Shown here one piece after another: positions 1 to 4,930 of a stretch of DNA of 12,048 bases. Origin of the DNA: Candidatus Onthoplasma faecigallinarum (lineage in GTDB: Bacteria; Bacillota; Clostridia; Christensenellales; UBA1242); contig DVMB01000025.1 in the NCBI GenBank assembly GCA_018715225.1, forward strand, positions 1 through 12,048, written 5' to 3'. Position numbers and translations under genes: made by a program. Numbering within the stretch: the stretch's first letter is position 1; the number at the start of each line of letters is the position of its first letter. Under the pieces are notes generated by a model. The model saw only the letters and a list, made by a program, of their open reading frames with translations. It searched no databases and was not told where the DNA came from.

Positions 1-27
1 AGAGAATGGAAACATTACCTTTTTCAT
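1..27 (-). CDS. 5' end of an unidentified gene, truncated by the window edge
   Basis: On the minus strand an ATG at 27-25 opens nine codons (MKKVMFPFS) before the window ends. It is preceded by AAAAGGAG (minus-strand reading of 33-40), a strong ribosome binding site 5 bases from the ATG. The Met-Lys-Lys start followed by hydrophobic residues could begin a signal peptide or membrane segment, but too little is visible to say. The gene lies about 75 bases downstream of the minus-strand membrane-protein gene at 103-627, in the same direction, with no clear terminator between, so the two may be co-transcribed. No function can be given. Confidence 0.45.
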
Positions 28-102
28 AAACTCTCCTTTTAGAAAGAACGTGCCAAACTTGAAGGCAACCATGTAATCTATTCTAATTTAATAATTTCAA
101 AA

Positions 103-627
103 TCATTTATTATTCAATCCAACTCTTTTATAAATTATAAATGAAATAACAGATATGAATAATGATATACAACATATTATTGAACTTACATTGCTTAGTC
201 TGTTCATAGATTTCAACTGGGACAATTCATAACTATCAAAAGAAATTATTATATCATTGTTGATTTTTAAAGATATGATTTCTATTATTGTATCAGTGTT
301 TAAATCATCTTTTGAGTCGTCTTGCAAAGAAAATTCAATTTCGACATTATCAAAATTATTTTCTAATAAATAAACTTCAAATTTAGTAAAATCTAAGATC
401 ATATTTTTATTACCTATCAGTAATTTACTCTCATATTCGTTTGTGTATATAAGATATGAATCATTAGAATCGTTATGTAAAGCACTAATATGATTCAATG
501 TCGCTTTATAACTTGCTGTATTGTCATCGTAAGAGAAATTCAGTGATGTAGTAAATATTGTTATAATTGAACAAGCAATTGCGACTATGCAGGTGATAAT
601 ATTTAATATTTTTAGTCCTTTTTTCAT
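103..627 (-). CDS. Hypothetical protein with two membrane segments
   Basis: This 174-residue protein is not one I recognise. It begins MKKGLKIL and has a hydrophobic segment at about residues 7-27. A polar, Asp/Asn-rich middle follows (about 30-145), then a second hydrophobic segment at about 147-166 and a short basic tail (YKRVGLNNK). By the positive-inside rule both ends are likely cytoplasmic and the middle extracytoplasmic. The reading frame stays open upstream to a TTG at 714. I chose the ATG at 627-625 because AAAAGGAG sits 4 bases before it, and a perfect consensus promoter (667-695) lies inside the would-be extension, with a start site near 660. The coding sequence is markedly AT-rich with many Asn and Ile codons, unlike the ribosomal genes beside it, which may mark a lineage-specific or acquired gene. 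It diverges from the rpmG operon. Confidence 0.7.
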   Translation of the reverse strand: MKKGLKILNIITCIVAIACSIITIFTTSLNFSYDDNTASYKATLNHISALHNDSNDSYLIYTNEYESKLLIGNKNMILDFTKFEVYLLENNFDNVEIEFSLQDDSKDDLNTDTIIEIISLKINNDIIISFDSYELSQLKSMNRLSNVSSIICCISLFISVISFIIYKRVGLNNK

Positions 628-666
628 ACATCTCCTTTTATTAAAAAAATTGAGATTATTAAAATA

Positions 667-695
667 ATTATAGTCAAAATCTATGAGAGTGTCAA
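667..695 (-). promoter_or_regulatory. Consensus sigma-A promoter of the two-segment membrane protein gene
   Basis: Read on the minus strand, TTGACA (695-690) and TATAAT (672-667) are both perfect consensus hexamers separated by 17 bases. The expected start is an A at about 660, giving a leader of about 33 bases that carries AAAAGGAG before the ATG at 627. Confidence 0.85.
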
Positions 696-814
696 TGTAT
701 TCAGTTTTATTCAAGTAGGCTTGATAAAATATTTCATTTTTGACTTCCCCACATGTATATTATTTTACATTTTCGTACGAGAATATATGTTGAAGTATTA
801 TTTGTCGTTAGAAT

Positions 815-846
815 AAAAAAGCGGGAAAAGGTAGCCCGCATTTTTT
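815..846. terminator. Bidirectional intrinsic terminator hairpin
   Basis: GCGGG (821-825) pairs with CCCGC (835-839) around a 9-base loop, flanked by A6 (815-820) on the left and T6 (841-846) on the right. On the minus strand the T-run follows the stem directly. On the plus strand one A intervenes. It lies between two divergent genes, so no visible gene needs it. Confidence 0.75.
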
Positions 847-874
847 GATTTTTAAAAATATTTTTCAATTTGTG

Positions 875-903
875 TTGACAGCATTGTTTGTTTGTGCTAA
901 TAT
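875..903 (+). promoter_or_regulatory. Extended -10 promoter of the rpmG-secE-nusG operon
   Basis: TTGACA (875-880) is a perfect -35. TAATAT (898-903) is the -10, separated by 17 bases and preceded by TGC, the extended -10 (TGn) element. The expected start is near 910. The core TTTGTGCTAATATATAG (891-907) occurs again, identically, at the dnaB promoter. Confidence 0.85.
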
Positions 904-908
904 ATAGT

Positions 909-930
909 AGCACCAGTTAGGTGTTTTTTT
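909..930 (+). promoter_or_regulatory. Short hairpin with T-run at the 5' end of the rpmG transcript
   Basis: CACC (911-914) pairs with GGTG (920-923), extendable by a G-U and an A-T pair at the base. The loop is AGTTA, and seven T residues (924-930) follow. The shape is that of a very small intrinsic terminator, but it starts at the predicted transcription start. It may instead be a 5'-protecting stem or part of an attenuator. I rate the hairpin as real and its role as unknown. Confidence 0.4.
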
Positions 931-959
931 AAAATTGTTTATGAATTTAAGGAGAAAGT

Positions 960-1130
960 ATGGCAAAGAAAGCAAAAACCAAAAGAGAAAAAATCATTCT
1001 AGAATGTACAGAATGTAAAAACAGAAATTATAACACAACAAAGAATAAAGCCAATGACCCTGATAGACTTGAGCTTAAGAAATATTGTCCTACTTGCAGA
1101 AAAGAAACTAAACACAAAGAAACTAAATAA
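960..1130 (+). CDS. rpmG: 50S ribosomal protein L33
   Basis: This 56-residue protein is a small basic component of the large ribosomal subunit near the E site. The sequence shows the zinc-ribbon form of L33: Cys16-x2-Cys19 (CTEC) and Cys43-x2-Cys46 (CPTC), with the family phrase RNYNTTKNKAN between them and RLELKKYCP before the second pair. Length is close to the usual 49-55 residues, with a few extra Lys/Thr at the C terminus. The ATG follows AAGGAGA (949-955). It is the first gene of the operon, 11 bases before secE, the same order as in Bacillus and many clostridia. Keeping all four cysteines (C+ type) means a zinc-binding version. Some bacteria carry a second, zinc-free copy elsewhere, which cannot be seen here. 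Confidence 0.95.
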   Translation: MAKKAKTKREKIILECTECKNRNYNTTKNKANDPDRLELKKYCPTCRKETKHKETK

Positions 1131-1141
1131 TAGGGGTGCTT

Positions 1142-1543
1142 ATGTCTAAAAAGAAAAAGACTTCAAACAAGGTTACAAATGAAGTTGTAGAAGAGAGTTT
1201 TGTGGCGGAGAATGTAGCAGCTGTAGACACAGATGCTAATATTTCAAGCGTAGACGAGCAAAAAGAGACGAAAGAAAAACAGGGCAAAAACAAGGTCGTT
1301 GAAGTAAAAGCAAAAGACGTTGCAAAAAACACTGACAAAAAGAAAAAGGACAAGACAAAGAAACCTAACAAGGTCGCAAAAGCACTCAAAGATACAGGCA
1401 ACGAATTGAAGAAAGTCTCTTGGCCAAAATTTAGTCAAGTAGTGAAACAGACAGGTGTCGTTTTGGTAGTTGTTATAGTTTTCACATTAGTTTTGTTTGG
1501 ATTTGATAGACTTTGCGCTTGGCTTACGACTTTTTTGTATTAA
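1142..1543 (+). CDS. secE: Preprotein translocase subunit SecE
   Basis: SecE is the small membrane subunit that clamps SecY in the protein-export channel. The diagnostic part is the C terminus of this 133-residue protein. An amphipathic stretch holds NELKKVSWP (Trp94-Pro95), and then comes a single membrane segment at about residues 106-127. The first 85 or so residues are a highly charged, Lys/Glu-rich, low-complexity extension with no membrane segment, roughly doubling the length compared with the minimal one-segment SecE of about 60 residues. A GTG at 1136 is also in frame, but the ATG at 1142 is preferred because AGGGG (1132-1136) is then correctly spaced. The gene sits between rpmG and nusG, the classical arrangement. 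The extension probably lies in the cytoplasm. Its role is unknown. Confidence 0.92.
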   Translation: MSKKKKTSNKVTNEVVEESFVAENVAAVDTDANISSVDEQKETKEKQGKNKVVEVKAKDVAKNTDKKKKDKTKKPNKVAKALKDTGNELKKVSWPKFSQVVKQTGVVLVVVIVFTLVLFGFDRLCAWLTTFLY

Positions 1544-1563
1544 TATAGGTTTAAGGAGAAAAC

Positions 1564-2121
1564 ATGGCTATTATTGATAATAACAAAGATAAAGAACCAA
1601 AATGGTATGCGTTGACTGTGTTTTCAGGCTACGAAAACATAGCGAAGCAAAATCTTGAGAACACCATAGAGAAATACGGCTTGCAAAACAGAATTTTCCA
1701 AATAGTTATCCCTATGGAAGATGTCTTGGAAGAAAAACGTGGCAAGAAAGTGCTTGTTCCTAAAAAGACTATGCCAGGTTACATTATGGTCAAGATGATA
1801 TACGGCGATGACATTTGGCACGCCGTTATACGTACTGAGTATATCCACAGTTTCGTAGGACCAAAGGGTAGACCAGTCAGCATAACAGACGAAGAGGCGA
1901 GAAGATTGGGTCTTGATGGAGCGAGTGTCCAAGATGCGAAGATCGAACTGGATGTGAAAGTTGGAGATACTGTTGAGATTATTGAAGGCTCCCTATCTAG
2001 TTTTGTTGGAGTAGTTAAAGCCGTTGATGAAAAGAATCAAAAGGTTACTGTCGCTGTAGAGATGTTCGGTAGAGAGAGCGAAGTGGAATTGGGCTTTAAC
2101 CAAATTAGAGTGAAACAATAG
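1564..2121 (+). CDS. nusG: Transcription termination/antitermination factor NusG
   Basis: NusG binds the clamp of RNA polymerase, controlling pausing and Rho-dependent termination and linking transcription to the leading ribosome. In this 185-residue protein the N-terminal NGN domain runs from about residue 13 (KWYALTVFSGYE) through PGYIMVKM (71-78) and the FVGPKGRPVSIT segment (97-108). The C-terminal KOW domain spans about 131-184, with VGDTVEIIEGSLSSFVGVV and the typical FGRESEVELGFNQI (169-181). Length matches ordinary bacterial NusG, without the large insertion seen in some lineages. AAGGAGAA (1553-1560) precedes the ATG. It follows secE by 20 bases in the same operon. No hairpin terminator is seen after it, so transcripts probably read on into rplK, which also has its own promoter. 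Confidence 0.96.
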   Translation: MAIIDNNKDKEPKWYALTVFSGYENIAKQNLENTIEKYGLQNRIFQIVIPMEDVLEEKRGKKVLVPKKTMPGYIMVKMIYGDDIWHAVIRTEYIHSFVGPKGRPVSITDEEARRLGLDGASVQDAKIELDVKVGDTVEIIEGSLSSFVGVVKAVDEKNQKVTVAVEMFGRESEVELGFNQIRVKQ

Positions 2122-2153
2122 GCTCAGTTCGTTTGATAGATATTTATTTGGAC

Positions 2154-2181
2154 TTGACTTTATCTCATATATTGATATACT
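2154..2181 (+). promoter_or_regulatory. Promoter of rplK-rplA
   Basis: TTGACT (2154-2159) and TATACT (2176-2181) are separated by 16 bases, each one base from consensus. A start near 2188 would leave a leader of about 93 bases before rplK, containing the structured L1-type element. It allows rplK-rplA expression apart from the upstream operon. Confidence 0.75.
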
Positions 2182-2220
2182 ATAAGGTGGAAACTCATCA
2201 GCCCAAAAGAGAGGGGACTT

Positions 2221-2259
2221 CGTGGGAGAGTAAAATTCAAGATTACTCATTTAACCACG
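2221..2259 (+). promoter_or_regulatory. Probable L1-binding autoregulatory leader of the L11-L1 operon
   Basis: An outer stem CGTGG (2221-2225) / CCACG (2255-2259) and an inner stem GAGTAA (2228-2233) / TTACTC (2243-2248) are joined by an asymmetric internal loop of 2 and 6 bases and capped by a 9-base loop. Ribosomal protein L1 is known to repress its own operon by binding mRNA structures made of two short helices around an asymmetric internal loop. A GTGGGAG start with a closing CCAC is what I recall of Bacillota rplK leaders. The element ends 9 bases before the AGGAGGAG of rplK, so bound L1 could block ribosome entry. The fold is seen in the sequence. L1 binding is inferred. Confidence 0.6.
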
Positions 2260-2280
2260 CCATAGAATAGGAGGAGAATT

Positions 2281-2721
2281 ATGGCAAAGAAGAAAGTTAA
2301 ATCTGTTGTTAAAATTCAACTTCCTGCAGGCAAAGCTACTCCAGGACCACCAGTAGGTTCATCTCTTGGTCCACACGGAATCAACATTGCAGGATTCGTT
2401 AAAGAATTTAATGACAAAACTGCTAACCAAGTTGGATATACTATCCCTTGTGTTATCACAATTTATGAAGATAGAAGCTTTACTTTTATCTTGAAGGCAC
2501 CACCTGCAGCCGACCTAATTAAGAAAGAAGCAGGTATCGAAAAGGGGACTGACAAGTCTCGTAACAAAGTTGGAAAAATTACAGTCGAACAACTTAAGAA
2601 AATCGCTGAATTGAAGATGGCAGACCTTAATGCTGGCTCTTTGGAAGCTGCAATGAGCATGATTGCTGGTTCTTGTCGTAGCATGGGCGTAACAGTGGAG
2701 GGCTACAATGAAAAGAAGTAA
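2281..2721 (+). CDS. rplK: 50S ribosomal protein L11
   Basis: L11 forms the stalk base of the large subunit (GTPase-associated centre) with 23S rRNA helices 43-44 and is needed for stringent-response sensing by RelA. This 146-residue protein shows the N-terminal domain signature KIQLPAGKATPGPPVGSSLGP, followed by HGINIAGFVKEFN. The proline-rich linker FILKAPPAADLIKK and the C-terminal RNA-binding domain with GKITVEQLKKIAELKMADLNA and IAGSCRSMGVTVEG complete the protein. It is a few residues longer than the usual 141 because of the C-terminal YNEKK tail. That tail lies in the part of the gene that overlaps the rplA start. AGGAGGAG (2269-2276) precedes the ATG. It is probably controlled by the L1-type leader just upstream. 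Confidence 0.97.
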   Translation: MAKKKVKSVVKIQLPAGKATPGPPVGSSLGPHGINIAGFVKEFNDKTANQVGYTIPCVITIYEDRSFTFILKAPPAADLIKKEAGIEKGTDKSRNKVGKITVEQLKKIAELKMADLNAGSLEAAMSMIAGSCRSMGVTVEGYNEKK

Positions 2722-3400
2722 GAATTATGTTGAAGCTTTGAAGCTTGTGGACAAGACTAAAGTTTACGACGCAAGAGAAGCAATGGATTTAGTCATCAAT
2801 ACTAGCAAAGCAAAATTTGATGAGACTGTTGAATTACACGTAAAACTTGGCGTTGATGGTCGTAACGCTGATCAACAAGTGAGAGGCGTAGTTGTTCTTC
2901 CTGAAGGAACAGGTAAAACAGTTCGTGTTTTAGTTATCGCCAAGGGAGACAAGGCTGAAGAGGCTAAAAAAGCAGGTGCGGACATCGTTGGAGATGATGA
3001 AATCATCGCTAAAATTATGTCTGGCAACTGGCTAGATTTCGACGTGTGTATCACAACTCCTGACATGATGGGTGCACTTGGTCGTTGTGCTCGTATCTTG
3101 GGACCAAAAGGTTTGATGCCAAACCCTAAGAGCGGAACAGTTACAATGGACGTAACCAAGGCTATCAATGATGTAAAAGCAGGTAAAGTTGAATATCGTC
3201 TAGACAAACAAAACATTGTTCACGTTCGTATTGGTAAAGTAAGTTTCGGTGCAGATAGATTGTATAACAACTTATCAACAGTTATGAACGCAATCATCAA
3301 AGCTAAACCATCAGCTGCGAAAGGAACATATTTGAAATCAATCTATGTAGCAACAACTATGGGACCTAGTATCAAAATCAACTATACTGATGCTAAATAA
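2708..3400 (+). CDS. rplA: 50S ribosomal protein L1
   Basis: L1 builds the mobile L1 stalk that guides deacylated tRNA out of the E site, and it is the translational repressor of the L11-L1 operon. The 230-residue length is normal. Family landmarks include KFDETVELHVKLGVD near the N terminus and VVVLPEGTGKTVRVLVIAKG. Next come the central GRCARILGPKGLMPNPKSGTV signature (split here for length: RILGPKGLMPNPKSGTV) and the C-terminal SAAKGTYLKSIYVATTMGPSIKI. The gene starts inside the end of rplK, overlapping by 14 bases in another frame. GTGGAGGG (2695-2702), inside rplK, serves as its ribosome binding site, so translation is probably coupled. A hairpin terminator follows at 3433. Unusually, rplJ and rplL do not come next. 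Confidence 0.97.
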   Translation: MKRSKNYVEALKLVDKTKVYDAREAMDLVINTSKAKFDETVELHVKLGVDGRNADQQVRGVVVLPEGTGKTVRVLVIAKGDKAEEAKKAGADIVGDDEIIAKIMSGNWLDFDVCITTPDMMGALGRCARILGPKGLMPNPKSGTVTMDVTKAINDVKAGKVEYRLDKQNIVHVRIGKVSFGADRLYNNLSTVMNAIIKAKPSAAKGTYLKSIYVATTMGPSIKINYTDAK

Positions 3401-3432
3401 TTTAGTGTTGCAAACGTATTATTGAAAAAAAT

Positions 3433-3469
3433 AAAAGGGCTTTTGAAATAAAAGTCCTTTTTTATTTTT
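3433..3469. terminator. Shared terminator of rplA and the convergent dut operon
   Basis: AAAAGGGCTTTT (3433-3444) pairs with AAAAGTCCTTTT (3450-3461) around the loop GAAAT, giving 12 pairs with one G-U on the plus strand. A T-rich tail (to 3469) follows. On the minus strand the same hairpin has one A-C mismatch and a tail of T residues (3432-3424 region), so it can also end the dut transcript arriving from the right. Confidence 0.85.
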
Positions 3470-3534
3470 CCGTTTTATATCCAGTAAGTAAAATAATGAA
3501 ATTTTAAGCATAGTAAAATCATATGATATTATAT

Positions 3535-3966
3535 TTATTGTTTTCCAGTGGAGCCAATTCCGCCACGGTCTTTGTTGTTTAGATGGGCAACAGTCGAGAT
3601 CTTGTGGCTAGGTTGATGAGCGAGTATTCTAAATTGGCATACTCTATCGTTTTTGTGAATGATCGTATCTCTCATGGCTATTGCGGGCATGAACCATTGG
3701 TCATTGTCTCCGCAGTATGTCTCATCAATTATTCCAATACTGTTCGCCTGAATTATTCCGTAGTTCTTGTATGTGCTACTTCTAGGGGCAACTATTGCTT
3801 CGTATCCTTTAGGCAGTTCAATGGCGACACCTAATGGAATCAATTTGAATTCGCCCTTTTTGATCTCAATATCCTCGGCACATCTTAGGTCGTACCAATC
3901 GCTCTTGTTTTCTATGAATTTGATTGGTTCTATGTCTGTAAAATATTTTACTTTGATTTCTAACAT
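3535..3966 (-). CDS. dut: dUTP diphosphatase (dUTPase), trimeric type
   Basis: dUTPase hydrolyses dUTP to dUMP and pyrophosphate, keeping uracil out of DNA and supplying dUMP for thymidylate synthesis. All five motifs of the trimeric family can be seen in this 143-residue protein. Motif 1 is YDLRCAED (25-32) and motif 2 is PRSST (61-65). Motif 3 is NSIGIIDETYCGD (75-87), with the water-activating Asp81 and uracil-stacking Tyr84. Motif 4 is RVCQF (108-112), and motif 5 is the glycine-rich RGGIGSTGK (134-142). Motif 5 has Ile where many relatives have Phe, and motif 1 has WYDLR instead of GYDL. Neither removes a catalytic residue. AGGAGG (3976-3971) precedes the ATG. The gene is third in the dnaB-dnaI-dut order, 54 bases after dnaI with no obvious promoter of its own. 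Confidence 0.92.
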   Translation of the reverse strand: MLEIKVKYFTDIEPIKFIENKSDWYDLRCAEDIEIKKGEFKLIPLGVAIELPKGYEAIVAPRSSTYKNYGIIQANSIGIIDETYCGDNDQWFMPAIAMRDTIIHKNDRVCQFRILAHQPSHKISTVAHLNNKDRGGIGSTGKQ

Positions 3967-4020
3967 GCTTCCTCCTAAAATTTTTTATCTTTTTGTAATT
4001 TCAAGTTTGTATACTTTCTT

Positions 4021-4929
4021 TTACAAGAGACGTTTGTCCTTTGAGTCTAACTTGATGTTGATAGATAGATTTTTATTGCCCAGTCTACTAAAAATACGCT
4101 CATCATATCTTGATAGGATATTTTCTAGAGATAGATTGGTAGAGATGAAGGTTGGGCGAAAATTGACTTGTCTAGTATTGATGAGATTGTATAGATATTC
4201 TTTTGTGATATTTTTTAATACGGGTTCGGTGCCTAAATCGTCTATCAGCAAAATGTCGGCATCAAGGCAATCGGCGAAGTCATAACTTTTCCCCATATGA
4301 TACTGCCTAGCCAATTCGTTCAATTCGAACGCTGTTTTGTAACAAACAGTGAAATTCCTGTTTATCATTTCATTTGCTACACATTCCAACAAAAATGTTT
4401 TACCAGATCCTGACCCGCCGTAAATATTGATGTTGATTTTGGTGGTGTTAGGGTATTTTTCGCACCAGGTTTTGAGGAGGTCGAGCGTCTTTTTGTCATT
4501 TTCATTCATTATTTTTAGATTACAGTCTTTGAAACTGCTGAAATTGACTTGATTGTTAAAATCTTTGGTTAGGGCGGAATTCAATTCTTTTAGAAAACAT
4601 TTACATATTTTTCCGCCCACAACGCCAGTGTCATTGCAGATAGAGCACTCATAGTGTGGATATAGTTTCGATTTGTCCACATTGATTGTGGATAGGTATT
4701 TTTCTATCTGGTTTTTCAAGTCTTCTGCTTCATATTTCAGGGAGATATTTTCGTCCTCATATTTTGTCTTTAAATATTCCAATTCTTTTTTCGTGTAGTC
4801 AGTGTAGAGTTTGTCGAATTGTGGATTTTGACGCAAATTTTCTATGAAATTTTCACATTCTTCCTGTGCACGCACTCGTTTTAGCATAAAATCTTGTTTT
4901 ACTTTGTTGTAGATCTTGTATTTATTCAT
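4021..4929 (-). CDS. dnaI: Primosomal helicase loader, DnaI/DnaC-type AAA+ ATPase
   Basis: This protein loads the replicative helicase onto DNA at origins and restart sites. The 302 residues show an N-terminal helical region, then a zinc-binding knuckle CSIC...CKC (Cys95, Cys98, Cys109, Cys111) typical of DnaI/DnaC. An AAA+ ATPase follows, with Walker A GGSGSGKT (171-178, Lys177) and Walker B ILLIDDLG (Asp230-Asp231). Sensor 1 is FISTN (261-265), and an arginine-finger region reads YDERIFSRLGN (275-285). The frame is open 26 codons further upstream to 5007, overlapping dnaB. I chose the ATG at 4929-4927 because GGAGGT lies 5 bases before it and only one base then separates it from the dnaB stop, implying coupled translation. 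Pairing with a DnaD/DnaB-family gene favours the Bacillus DnaI role over a phage DnaC. Confidence 0.9.
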   Translation of the reverse strand: MNKYKIYNKVKQDFMLKRVRAQEECENFIENLRQNPQFDKLYTDYTKKELEYLKTKYEDENISLKYEAEDLKNQIEKYLSTINVDKSKLYPHYECSICNDTGVVGGKICKCFLKELNSALTKDFNNQVNFSSFKDCNLKIMNENDKKTLDLLKTWCEKYPNTTKININIYGGSGSGKTFLLECVANEMINRNFTVCYKTAFELNELARQYHMGKSYDFADCLDADILLIDDLGTEPVLKNITKEYLYNLINTRQVNFRPTFISTNLSLENILSRYDERIFSRLGNKNLSINIKLDSKDKRLL

Positions 4930-4930
4930 T

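Larger units (their letters stand above)
628..959. other. Divergent intergenic region
   Basis: This 332-base gap separates the minus-strand membrane protein from rpmG. It holds the promoter of the former (667-695), an isolated bidirectional terminator hairpin (815-846), the rpmG promoter (875-903) and a short hairpin with a T-run just after it (909-930). Between about 700 and 810 I see only AT-rich sequence, with no open frame having a ribosome binding site and no well-spaced promoter on the plus strand. Confidence 0.8.

Noticed and set aside
1123..1401. Open frame on the minus strand across secE, Phe/Ser-rich
   Set aside because: It is the antisense image of the Lys/Glu-rich SecE extension (AAG and GAA codons read as CTT and TTC). 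It has no ribosome binding site or family resemblance.
3767..4285. 172-codon plus-strand frame across the dut-dnaI junction
   Set aside because: It lies opposite two well-supported genes with complete catalytic motifs and spans their intergenic gap. It has no start signal and no recognisable motif.
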